A stretch of DNA of 33,841 nucleotides from an uncultured Nostocoides sp. (GTDB taxonomy: Bacteria; Actinomycetota; Actinomycetes; Actinomycetales; Dermatophilaceae). Under the pieces are notes generated by a model, which worked only from the letters and a program-made list of their open reading frames with translations, was not told where the DNA came from and did no database searches. The stretch covers positions 1-33,841 of the forward strand of contig CAKZIH010000394.1 in NCBI GenBank assembly GCA_936931335.1, in the 5' to 3' direction. Below, one piece after another: positions 1 to 7,088 of this stretch. The first letter of the stretch is position 1, and each line of letters opens with the position of its first letter. Made by a program: the position numbers and the translations under genes.

Positions 1-1048
1 CTATGGCGCGTCGGTGCCCGTGGTCAAGGTCGGCCGGATGGCCGGGCAGTACGCGAAGCCGCGCAGCAGCAACACCGAGACCCGCGAGGGTGTCACGCTC
101 ACGGCATACCGCGGCGACATGGTCAACGACTACGAGTTCGAGGAAGCCGCGCGCCAGCCCGACCCGCAGCGTCTGGTCCGGGCGTATCACGCCAGCAGCG
201 CCACCTTGAACCTAGTGCGCGCCTTCACTACCGGCGGCTATGCCGATCTGCGGCACGTCCACGAGTGGAACAAGGGGTTCGTGGCCAACCCGGCGAATGC
301 CTTGTACGAGAGGCTCGCTCGCGATATCGACAAGGCGATGCGCTTCATGTCGGCCTGCGGTGCCGACTTCGACGCGATGCGGCAGGTGGAGTTCTTTGCC
401 GCCCACGAGGCGCTCATCCTTGACTACGAACGGCCGCTGACCCGCATCGATTCGCGCACCGGCCGGCTCTATGACACCTCCGGGCACTTTGTCTGGGTGG
501 GGGAGCGCACGCGGCAATTGGATGGGGCGCACCTCGACTTCCTTTCGCGGGTGCACAACCCGGTCGGCGTCAAGCTGTCCACCAAGTCCGACCCGGCATA
601 CATCGAGCAGCTCGTGGATCTCGTCGACCCCGACCGCGAGCCGGGGCGGCTGACCTTCATCACCCGGATGGGTGCGGGGCAGATCCGCGAATCGCTGCCC
701 GGGGTCGTGGAGGCCGCGGTGAAGGCCGGGTCGGCCGCGACTTGGATCTGCGATCCCATGCACGGCAACACTTTTGAGTCCACCTCGGGCTACAAGACGC
801 GCAACTTCGACGACATCGTCGATGAGGTCCGCGGCTTCTTTGAGGTGCACCACGAACTGGGGACCGTGCCCGGCGGCATCCACGTCGAGCTCACCGGCAA
901 TGACGTCACCGAATGCCTTGGCGGCGCCGAGAAAATCGTCGACGCCGACCTGACCAAGCGGTATGAGAGCGTCTGCGACCCCCGGCTCAACCATCGCCAG
1001 GGCCTGGAGCTCGCCTTCCTCGTCGCGGAGATGCTCTCCCGGGACTGA
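1..1048 (+). CDS. aroG: Class II 3-deoxy-7-phosphoheptulonate (DAHP) synthase, 5' end missing
   Basis: This enzyme condenses phosphoenolpyruvate and erythrose 4-phosphate, the first step of the shikimate pathway, in the cytoplasm. The frame is already open at base 2 and the first residues (YGASVPVVKVGRMAGQYAKP) lie inside the plant-type (class II) DAHP synthase fold, so the gene begins outside the window. About 348 residues are visible; mycobacterial AroG has about 460. Family landmarks are present: the AGQYAKPRS substrate loop, DPMHGNT (metal-binding His), HVELTGNDVTEC (metal-binding Glu) and CDPRLN (metal-binding Asp). The stop is TGA at 1046-1048. The gene converges on the EamA exporter, with a 20-bp-unit repeat array between them. 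In Mycobacterium tuberculosis the same gene (Rv2178c) sits beside pknL, as here. The family identification is very secure. Confidence 0.96.
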   Translation, partial: YGASVPVVKVGRMAGQYAKPRSSNTETREGVTLTAYRGDMVNDYEFEEAARQPDPQRLVRAYHASSATLNLVRAFTTGGYADLRHVHEWNKGFVANPANALYERLARDIDKAMRFMSACGADFDAMRQVEFFAAHEALILDYERPLTRIDSRTGRLYDTSGHFVWVGERTRQLDGAHLDFLSRVHNPVGVKLSTKSDPAYIEQLVDLVDPDREPGRLTFITRMGAGQIRESLPGVVEAAVKAGSAATWICDPMHGNTFESTSGYKTRNFDDIVDEVRGFFEVHHELGTVPGGIHVELTGNDVTECLGGAEKIVDADLTKRYESVCDPRLNHRQGLELAFLVAEMLSRD

Positions 1049-1060
1049 CCCGCGCCCATG

Positions 1061-1186
1061 TGGTGCGGGGTCCGGGTATGTCGTGCGGGATCTGGCCTGG
1101 TGGTGCGGGGTCGGGTCTCGTCGTGCGGGGGTATAGGCCCGCACGACCGCGGCTAACCCCGCACGACGAGCGCTAACCCCGCACGA
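1061..1186. repeat. Array A: 20-bp units, four direct then three inverted
   Basis: The decamer T(C/G)GTGCGGG(G/A) starts at 1061, 1081, 1101 and 1121, exactly 20 bp apart. Its reverse complement (C/G)CCCGCACGA ends at 1146, 1166 and 1186, again exactly 20 bp apart. The innermost pair forms a perfect 9-bp stem, TCGTGCGGG (1121-1129) with CCCGCACGA (1138-1146), with an 8-base loop. The inverted units continue as GGTTAGC when read on the minus strand. The array fills the gap between convergent aroG and the EamA gene, so a bidirectional terminator role is plausible but inferred. It resembles the arrays at 5721-5826 and 32866-32950 in architecture more than in sequence. Confidence 0.85.
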
Positions 1187-1196
1187 GCGGGGCGGG

Positions 1197-2114
1197 TCAG
1201 GGGGCCTGGTGGTGGCGGGCTTCGCTGGGCCAGGCCGGCTTGGGCTCGTCCGTCGGGCGGCCGCCGAACTCCGCGAGGTACATCGCGGCCAGCACCAGGA
1301 GGCCGCCGAATACCATACGGGCCGTGAGGGATTCACCGCCGAAGGCGACGGCAAAGCCCGCCGCGAAGACCGGCTCTGTGGTCATCACGATGGCCGCCCG
1401 GGTCGCCGGCATGTGCGCCTGGGCCCAGGTTTGCGCCCAGATCGCAAAGGCCCCGGCGACCAGCGCCATGTAGAGCAGCGACGCCCACGGGCCACCGGAG
1501 GACGGCAGCATCACCCCGCCGGGCAGGCCGGCCACGGCGCAGACCAGGCAGATGGCCACGGTCTGGATCACCGCCATACCGGTGGCCTCCCGCGGCGACG
1601 ACCACCGACCCAGCCAGACGATCTGTGCCGCATAGAGAATGGCGGCGCCTAGCGTCAGCATTTCCCCGGTCCCCAGGGCCAGCCCGCGCAACGCCAAGAC
1701 CGCCAGACCGATGGTGGCCAGCACCACCGCGGCCCAGACCGTCGCCGGGATGCGCTCGCGCAGCAGCCACGCCGCGATCAGCGGGGTGAGCACCACATAG
1801 GCACCCGTGAGGAAGCCGGACACCGAGGCCGAGGTGTGTTCCAGCCCGATCGTCTGCAGCAGTTGCGCCCCGCCATACAGGCCGCCGGGCACCAGCGCCA
1901 GACGCACCTGGCGCGCGGACAGCGCCCGCACGTTCCGGTGGAAGAGGGCCAACATCGCGCCCGCCGCGACCAGGAACCGCACCAGCAGGAAGTCCGCGGA
2001 CGGGATCGTCGCGACGACGTCCTTGATCAGGAAGAAGGTGGACCCCCATACCGCCGTCATGGCGAGCAGCAGCAGGGTGGACACCAGTTCGTGGCGGCGC
2101 GGCGCGGAATTCAC
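1197..2114 (-). CDS. EamA/DMT-family transporter
   Basis: A 305-residue integral membrane protein with about ten hydrophobic segments arranged as two EamA repeats, the usual size and layout of drug/metabolite transporter family exporters. The N-terminal repeat shows the typical MTAVWGSTFFLIK segment, and the second half begins near residue 150. Substrates in this family (amino acids, metabolites, drugs) cannot be read from sequence. The GTG start at 2114 lies 6 bases beyond the stop of the upstream kinase gene, so the two are probably co-transcribed and translationally coupled. The C-terminal tail is hydrophilic and ends in HHQAP. No damage is visible. The next in-frame Met is at residue 19, inside the first membrane segment, which makes the GTG start more likely. 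Confidence 0.9.
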   Translation of the reverse strand: MNSAPRRHELVSTLLLLAMTAVWGSTFFLIKDVVATIPSADFLLVRFLVAAGAMLALFHRNVRALSARQVRLALVPGGLYGGAQLLQTIGLEHTSASVSGFLTGAYVVLTPLIAAWLLRERIPATVWAAVVLATIGLAVLALRGLALGTGEMLTLGAAILYAAQIVWLGRWSSPREATGMAVIQTVAICLVCAVAGLPGGVMLPSSGGPWASLLYMALVAGAFAIWAQTWAQAHMPATRAAIVMTTEPVFAAGFAVAFGGESLTARMVFGGLLVLAAMYLAEFGGRPTDEPKPAWPSEARHHQAP

Positions 2115-2120
2115 GCGTGG

Positions 2121-4298
2121 CTAGACGATCGTGATGGTGATCAGGCTGCCGCGGGGTGCCTTGGCGCCGCCGGCCGGGTCCTGGCCGGTGCACCGGTCGA
2201 GCGGCCCGCCGAGGAAGCGGTCCACCTTCACCTCGAAGCCGGCGGCCTTGAGCAGCGCGAGCGATTCGGCCTCGGTGTGGTTGAAGCAGCTGGGGACCTC
2301 GACCAAGTCCGGGCCCTTGGAGACCGCGACGCTCACCGAATCCCCGCGAGTCACCTGTCCGGTCGTCGGCGACTGGTCGGCCACCTCACCCTCGGCGTAG
2401 TCGTCGGAGAAGATGTCCTCGGTGCGGGTCAGTTCCAGGCCCTGCTCGGTGGCCAGCGCCTGGGCCTCGTCGAACGGCATACCGTGGAAATCGGGCACAT
2501 CGAAGGGCTGGGGGCCGGCGCTGACCACCAGCGTCACCTGGGTGCCGCGCTTGACCTGGGCACCGGGCTGCGGATCGGCGCGCAAGACCCGGCCGCGTTC
2601 CACGGTCTCGGAGAACTCCTCGGTCAGTTGACCGGCCTCGAGATTGGCCTTGGCCAGGCGCGCGGTCGCGGTCTTGCGGGTGACCCCGACGACCTCGGGC
2701 ACGGCATACCGTTCCTGGCCCTTGGAGACCACGAGCGTGACATCGGCGCCGCGACGCAATTGCGACCCCTCGCCCGGGGTGGCGGAGATGATCTGGCCGC
2801 GCGGCACATCCTCGCTGAACGCCTCGGTGTCCTTGCCGTCCAGGTGAGCGCGGTCGAGGGCCGAGTGCGCCTCGGCAGCGGACAGGCCGGCCAGCGCAGG
2901 CACCGTGGTCGGCGAGCCGGGTCCGGACAGGAAGTACCAGGTCGCGCCGCCGGCGGCGAGCAGGAGCGCGAGGATCGCGACAAGCAGGCCGCGCCGCGAC
3001 CGCCGCGGCGCGTCGTCGGAATCGCCGTGTCCAGGTATGACGTTGGCTCGGCTCGCGCCGCCACCGGGTCCGGTATGCACGGCCGGTCGCTGAGACGGCG
3101 TCGCGGGGGACAGGGTCCGGGCCTGCGCGTTCGGCGACTGTTCATTCGATGGCTGTGTGGTCGCCGACTGGGCGCCCGCCGCCTGGGCACGCGTCGACAT
3201 GGCGCCGGCGGCCTGGGCGCTCGTGGGATAGCGGCCGCCGAGGGCCTGAGTGGGCGCGTCGGGAGAGCTCGCGGCGTGGAGCACCTGGGTGGTGGCGCCC
3301 GCCGGCAGGTCCGGATCCGGCGTGCCCCGCCCCGCCGGCGCATTCTCCGGCGATGCGGTGCCCGGCGATGCGGTGCCCGGCGTCGCAGTACCAGGTGTGC
3401 CCGCTGGCCCCGGCGCCTCGGCCCTGCGGTCCAGAGTGTCGCTGTCCAACTCGCGCCGGACCCGACGCAACTGCTCGCGGAACTCCAGGGCGTCGCCGGG
3501 ACGCTGCTGCGGATCCTTGGCGGTGGCACTCAGCACCAACGCGTCGAGGCTCGACGGCAGCCCGGCAACCCTGGCCGAGGGCGCTGGGACCTCGGCGTGC
3601 AGGTGCTGCCAGAGGACATTGGGGATGCTTTGGCCGTCGAAAACCTTTGCACCGGTGAGCAGTTCGCTCAGGATCAGGCCGGCGGCATAGTTGTCGCTGC
3701 GCGGGGTGACCTGGCCGAGTTCCACTTGCTCGGGGGCGACATACGCCAGCGTGCCGAGCACCTCGGTGGTGGCCGAAGTCGCGGTCTCCGCGGTGGTCGC
3801 CCGGGCCAGCCCGAAGTCGGCGACCTTGACGATGCCGTCGTCGCGGATGATGACATTCTCCGGCTTCACGTCGCGGTGCACGATGCCGCCGGCATGCGCC
3901 TCGCCGAGCGCGGACAGGACCTGATCCATGATGTCCAGCGCCGCGCGGGGGGTCAGCGACCCCTCCTCCTCCAGCACCTGGCGCAATGTGCGGCCGGGGA
4001 CATATTCCATGACCAGGAAGACCCGGCCCTGGTCCTCGCCCTGATCGAAGACGGAGACGATATTGGGGTGGGAGAGCCGGGCCGCAGCCCGGGCCTCGCG
4101 CCGGAACCGGGAGACGAAGGCCTCGTCGTGTCGCAGGTGGGGGCGCATGACCTTGACGGCCACATCCCGATCCAGACGGGTATCGACCGCGCGGTAGACA
4201 CTCGCCATACCGCCGGTGGCGATGCGTTCCAGAATCGTGTATCGGCCGTCGACGACCGACCCGAGCAGGTCGTCCGGTCCCACGGCATTCATCGCCAT
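2121..4298 (-). CDS. pknL: PASTA-domain serine/threonine protein kinase (PknL locus)
   Basis: A 725-residue membrane-anchored Hanks-type kinase. The cytoplasmic kinase domain (about 20-275) has the glycine loop IATGGMASVY, Lys49 in VAVKVM, catalytic HRDVKPEN (Asp143), DFGLA (Asp161), a Thr-rich activation loop (ATTAETATSATTE) and APE at 188-190. A low-complexity Pro/Ala/Thr linker (about 285-430) leads to one transmembrane helix (about 437-457). Four extracellular PASTA repeats follow (about 463-527, 530-597, 598-664, 665-725); the last has two cysteines (671, 703) that could form a disulfide. PASTA domains bind peptidoglycan fragments or muropeptides. The position beside aroG and the Rv2175c-like gene marks it as the PknL-locus kinase, although M. 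tuberculosis PknL lacks PASTA repeats. The start is ATG at 4298 or the in-frame ATG at 4292; no clear Shine-Dalgarno is seen for either. Confidence 0.93.
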   Translation of the reverse strand: MAMNAVGPDDLLGSVVDGRYTILERIATGGMASVYRAVDTRLDRDVAVKVMRPHLRHDEAFVSRFRREARAAARLSHPNIVSVFDQGEDQGRVFLVMEYVPGRTLRQVLEEEGSLTPRAALDIMDQVLSALGEAHAGGIVHRDVKPENVIIRDDGIVKVADFGLARATTAETATSATTEVLGTLAYVAPEQVELGQVTPRSDNYAAGLILSELLTGAKVFDGQSIPNVLWQHLHAEVPAPSARVAGLPSSLDALVLSATAKDPQQRPGDALEFREQLRRVRRELDSDTLDRRAEAPGPAGTPGTATPGTASPGTASPENAPAGRGTPDPDLPAGATTQVLHAASSPDAPTQALGGRYPTSAQAAGAMSTRAQAAGAQSATTQPSNEQSPNAQARTLSPATPSQRPAVHTGPGGGASRANVIPGHGDSDDAPRRSRRGLLVAILALLLAAGGATWYFLSGPGSPTTVPALAGLSAAEAHSALDRAHLDGKDTEAFSEDVPRGQIISATPGEGSQLRRGADVTLVVSKGQERYAVPEVVGVTRKTATARLAKANLEAGQLTEEFSETVERGRVLRADPQPGAQVKRGTQVTLVVSAGPQPFDVPDFHGMPFDEAQALATEQGLELTRTEDIFSDDYAEGEVADQSPTTGQVTRGDSVSVAVSKGPDLVEVPSCFNHTEAESLALLKAAGFEVKVDRFLGGPLDRCTGQDPAGGAKAPRGSLITITIV
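3347..3391. repeat. 15-bp tandem repeat in the kinase linker
   Basis: The unit CCGGCGATGCGGTGC occurs at 3347-3361 and 3362-3376, with a diverged third copy at 3377-3391. On the minus strand it encodes the Gly-Thr-Ala-Ser/Thr-Pro steps in the juxtamembrane linker of the PASTA kinase. Unit length is a multiple of three, so copy-number change would lengthen or shorten the linker without breaking the frame. Confidence 0.8.
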
Positions 4299-4337
4299 GA
4301 TGTTACGGCGCTACGCGCCGGCCCCCGAACCCGCAGC

Positions 4338-5198
4338 TCACAGGCGCGAGCGGAAGTAGTTGACGTTGGCGACATACTGCCGGGTGTCGGAGTACCAGCC
4401 GCGCTCGCGCACCGACCCCAGGCCCTGGTAGTAGGCGGCGATGACCTCGTCGCGGTTCTCGGCCATCCGGCCAAGCTGGGCGAGGATGACGACCCCGGCG
4501 GTGACATTGTCCTCAAGGTCGTGCAAGTCCAGCGACCGATCGATCAGACCGCCGGCCCACTTGCCGGAGCCGGGCATGACCTGCATGACTCCGACCGCGC
4601 CGACGTGCGAGCTGACGCCCTGCTGCCAGCCCGACTCCTGCCAGCCGATGGCCAGCGCGAGGCTGGGGTCGACGCCATACCGGTTGGCGGTGCTGGTGAT
4701 CAGATCGCGGACCTGGCTGCGGCTGGCGCCGCCGCGGCTCGCCGCCGAGGTGGAGCGCTGGGCGGTATCGAAGCTGCGCTCAACGCGGTCGGTAGCGCCG
4801 GGGACCCGCAGCTTCTGGCCGGGCCGGATGATGCTGGAGGGCGCGATGCCATTGCTCTTGGCGATGGCCGAGGTGGTCGTGCCATAGCGCGCGGCGATGC
4901 CGCTGAGGGTCTCGCCGGCGCTGACCGTATGCCCGCCCACTGTCCGCGCGGGACGCTTCGTGGCGCCGGAGTCATTGGCCGGGATCACCAGGACCTCGCC
5001 GGGGTGGACGAGGCGCGCGTCGCTGAGTGAGTTGGCCCGGGCGATGGCGCTGCTGGTGGTCCCGTACTGCTGCGCGATGCCGTAGACGGTTTCCTCGGCC
5101 CGCACCGTATGCCGGCCGCTCGCGCCGGAGTGCGCCGCCACCGCGGGCAGGTCCACCGCGGGCGGCGGCGTCGCGGGGAGGGTGAAGAGCGGGGCCAT
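4338..5198 (-). CDS. LysM-domain lytic transglycosylase
   Basis: A 286-residue probable peptidoglycan-cleaving enzyme. Two LysM domains (about 30-73 and 90-133; both start HTV and end in PGxxLxIP-type motifs) should bind glycan chains. A C-terminal SLT/lysozyme-like domain (about 165-280) has the catalytic glutamate in WQESGW (Glu188), the AVGVMQVMP motif and the AAYYQG helix. The start at 5198 is chosen because GGAAGGA (5204-5210) lies 5 bases upstream; the longer open frame back to 5312 has no such signal and an implausible N-terminus. With this start no convincing signal peptide is visible, which is odd for a cell-wall enzyme. It precedes the PASTA kinase by 39 bases, so both are probably in one operon with a shared cell-wall theme. 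Confidence 0.88.
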   Translation of the reverse strand: MAPLFTLPATPPPAVDLPAVAAHSGASGRHTVRAEETVYGIAQQYGTTSSAIARANSLSDARLVHPGEVLVIPANDSGATKRPARTVGGHTVSAGETLSGIAARYGTTTSAIAKSNGIAPSSIIRPGQKLRVPGATDRVERSFDTAQRSTSAASRGGASRSQVRDLITSTANRYGVDPSLALAIGWQESGWQQGVSSHVGAVGVMQVMPGSGKWAGGLIDRSLDLHDLEDNVTAGVVILAQLGRMAENRDEVIAAYYQGLGSVRERGWYSDTRQYVANVNYFRSRL

Positions 5199-5203
5199 GA
5201 AAA

Positions 5204-5210
5204 TCCTTCC
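5204..5210 (-). promoter_or_regulatory. Ribosome binding site deciding the LysM gene start
   Basis: Read on the minus strand this is GGAAGGA, followed by TTTTC and ATG at 5198. It is the strongest Shine-Dalgarno match in the region and rules in the short form of the protein over the 38-residue-longer frame. Confidence 0.75.
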
Positions 5211-5342
5211 GGCCGGGAGCGGGGCACTCGGGACGAGGTCCGTGACTGGTGTGAAAGACGAGACGCACGATACCCAAGTTGCGACCGGTGAGCAGGGTGA
5301 CGGGCCACACATCCCCGGTATGCCGTATGGCAGTCTGGCCGG

Positions 5343-5699
5343 GTGAGCGTGGAAGACCTGGTCAGCGAGTGGCTCTCGATCGAAGAGGTGGCGGCCCGAG
5401 TTGGGACCTCACCCAATGGCGTACGCCGGCTCCTGGAGGAGCGCGAGCTGATCGGGCTGCGGCGCGGGACGCCGAAGCGGATGGCGGTGCCCGCGGCATT
5501 CCTGGTCGATCGCACGCCCTTGGCCTCGCTCAAGGGCACGGTGACGGTGTTGGGCGACAACGGTTTTGACGATGAGGAGATCCTCGAATGGCTGTTCACC
5601 CCCGATGAGACCTTGCCCGGGGGTGGCACCCACGCGGTGGATGCGCTGCACGCCGGCTTCAAGACCGAGGTGCGCCGCCGGGCCATGGAACTGGGCTGA
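5343..5699 (+). CDS. Rv2175c-like helix-turn-helix DNA-binding protein
   Basis: A 118-residue protein with an N-terminal MerR/excisionase-type helix-turn-helix (about 8-45: WLSIEEVAARVGTSPNGVRRLL). A C-terminal domain carries the signature LKGTVTVLGDNGFDDEEILEWLF and the PVDALHA-like segment AVDALHAGFKTEVRRRAMEL. The same C-terminal pattern occurs in M. tuberculosis Rv2175c, a DNA-binding substrate of PknL encoded next to it, and the neighbourhood here is the same. The GTG start at 5343 is forced: an in-frame TGA at 5298 lies upstream with no start codon between. The protein therefore lacks the N-terminal extension that carries the phosphorylated Thr9 in Rv2175c. It is transcribed divergently from the LysM gene and no Shine-Dalgarno is evident, so the mRNA may be leaderless. 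Confidence 0.88.
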   Translation: MSVEDLVSEWLSIEEVAARVGTSPNGVRRLLEERELIGLRRGTPKRMAVPAAFLVDRTPLASLKGTVTVLGDNGFDDEEILEWLFTPDETLPGGGTHAVDALHAGFKTEVRRRAMELG

Positions 5700-5720
5700 T
5701 CCCACCGCCGAGGGCACGCG

Positions 5721-5826
5721 CACGAGGTCATGCGCCCGAAATCATGCATTAACCACGAGGTCATGCGTTAGAACGCGCGACCTCGTGGTTAACGCATGAG
5801 TCGGTGGATAATGCGCGACTTCGCAG
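5721..5826. repeat. Array B: 19-bp units in direct then inverted orientation, forming a long hairpin
   Basis: The unit is roughly CACGAGGTCATGCGTTAAC. Direct copies start at 5721 (shortened), 5735 (diverged) and 5754, the last two 19 bp apart. Three inverted copies follow from 5772 onward. The inner copies pair as a hairpin: 5742-5769 with 5772-5799, a 28-position stem with two mismatches, one G-T pair and a 2-base loop. It lies between the convergent Rv2175c-like and polyprenyl synthase genes. The unit sequence is shared with the array at 32866-32950. Confidence 0.85.
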
Positions 5827-5867
5827 CACGTCCCGCCCCAGCCGGTATGCCGCCTGGGCTGGCCAGC

Positions 5868-6941
5868 TCACGCCCGGCGTTCGGTGACCCGGCCGATCAT
5901 CTCGCGCAACACGGTGGCGGCTTCCGGGTCGACGCCGACTCGGTCCAGAGCCGCAGCGGCGTCCCCGGCGTGCTGGGCGATCGCGGCCTCGACCCGGGCC
6001 ACCGCGCCGCTGCGGCGGATCACGTCGCGCAGCTTCTCGATCGCGGCATCGTCCAGGCCGGGATCGCCGAGGGCGCGCTCCACATACGCCTGTTCGGGCT
6101 CTGCGCAACCGGCGAGAGTGTGCGCGATGAGCACCGTGCGCTTGCCCTCGCGCAGGTCATCACCCGCCGGCTTGCCGGTCTCCGCCGGGTCGCCGAAGAT
6201 CCCGAGCAGGTCGTCTCGCAGCTGGAAGGCGATGCCCAGCGCGAGGCCGTAGTCGCCGAGCGCGTCCAGCGCCGCCCCGGACACCCCGCCCGCCTGCGCC
6301 CCGATGAGCAAGGGGTGCTGGATGGAGTATTTGGCGGACTTATAGGTGATGACCCGGGTGGCCTGGTCGATCCGCTGCGCGGCGCTCAACTGCGACCACG
6401 GCCGGGCCGCCTCGACCACATCGAGGTACTGGCCGGCCATTAGTTGGGTATGCATGAGATCGAACGCGGGACGCGCCCGGGCCAGGTCGTCGGCGGACAG
6501 GCCGCACCCGGCATACCGGGCCTGTGACCAACCCAGACAGAGGTTGCCGGCAAGTATGGCGCCGGCCTCGCCGAAGCGTTCCGCGTCGCCCTCCCAGCCG
6601 CGGTCGCGATGCGCGGCGGCCAGGGCGGTATGCACGGTCGGCACGCCGCGGCGGGTGGCGGAGCGGTCGATCACGTCGTCGTGGATGAGGGCGGCGGCCT
6701 GCAGGAACTCCACCGACGCGGCCAGTTCCACGGCAGCCGCGTCGTCCGGGCGGCCGGCGGCGCGATAACCCAGATGCAGGAAGAGCGGACGCAGCCGCTT
6801 CCCGCCGGCCATCAATGCGCCAATAGCGGCGAGTAGGTCGTGGGCCTCGGGCATCAGGTCGGCAAGGTCGGCGCGCCCGAGGTCCAGTTGGCGGGTGATG
6901 GCGTCATCCACGCGGCGACGAACCTCTGTGGTGTCGATCAC
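5868..6941 (-). CDS. idsA2: Polyprenyl diphosphate synthase (IdsA2-like, trans-type)
   Basis: A soluble, all-helical trans-isoprenyl diphosphate synthase of 357 residues that adds isopentenyl diphosphate units to an allylic primer, supplying farnesyl, geranylgeranyl or longer chains. Visible motifs are GGKRLRP (about 46-52), the first Asp-rich motif DDVID with following RRG (about 88-98), FQLRDDLLG as the second Asp-rich region, and GDDLREGK downstream. The second motif reads DDLLG rather than DDxxD, as in the Rv2173/IdsA2 type. The start is set at GTG 6941 because GGAGAGG (6950-6956) is 8 bases upstream; the TTG at 6947 would leave only 2 bases between it and that site. The gene diverges from metF, as the neighbouring mycobacterial genes do. 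Product chain length cannot be read here. Confidence 0.92.
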   Translation of the reverse strand: MIDTTEVRRRVDDAITRQLDLGRADLADLMPEAHDLLAAIGALMAGGKRLRPLFLHLGYRAAGRPDDAAAVELAASVEFLQAAALIHDDVIDRSATRRGVPTVHTALAAAHRDRGWEGDAERFGEAGAILAGNLCLGWSQARYAGCGLSADDLARARPAFDLMHTQLMAGQYLDVVEAARPWSQLSAAQRIDQATRVITYKSAKYSIQHPLLIGAQAGGVSGAALDALGDYGLALGIAFQLRDDLLGIFGDPAETGKPAGDDLREGKRTVLIAHTLAGCAEPEQAYVERALGDPGLDDAAIEKLRDVIRRSGAVARVEAAIAQHAGDAAAALDRVGVDPEAATVLREMIGRVTERRA

Positions 6942-6949
6942 CCGCAACC

Positions 6950-6956
6950 CCTCTCC
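6950..6956 (-). promoter_or_regulatory. Ribosome binding site deciding the polyprenyl synthase start
   Basis: GGAGAGG on the minus strand lies 8 bases before GTG 6941 and only 2 bases before TTG 6947, so GTG is preferred as the start codon. Confidence 0.6.
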
Positions 6957-7088
6957 ATCGCCATGACCAGCCCGTTCCGGCCCGGTGTGCTCACCCTATG
7001 GCGCCCGCGATCGACTCAGACGCGGTGGCCCGTCTCAACGGTGAACACGCGGCACGACCCGCACAGCAGGTCACTTAGGCTTGGAGAT

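Noticed and set aside
1061..1186. CRISPR array
   Set aside because: Units are short (10-bp core, 20-bp period), there are no unique spacers of constant length, orientation inverts in the middle, and no cas genes are nearby.
1836..5030. Plus-strand open frame of 1064 codons
   Set aside because: It runs antisense to the PASTA kinase and LysM genes, has a Gly/Arg/Pro/His-rich composition typical of the opposite strand of GC-rich genes, and shows no domain.
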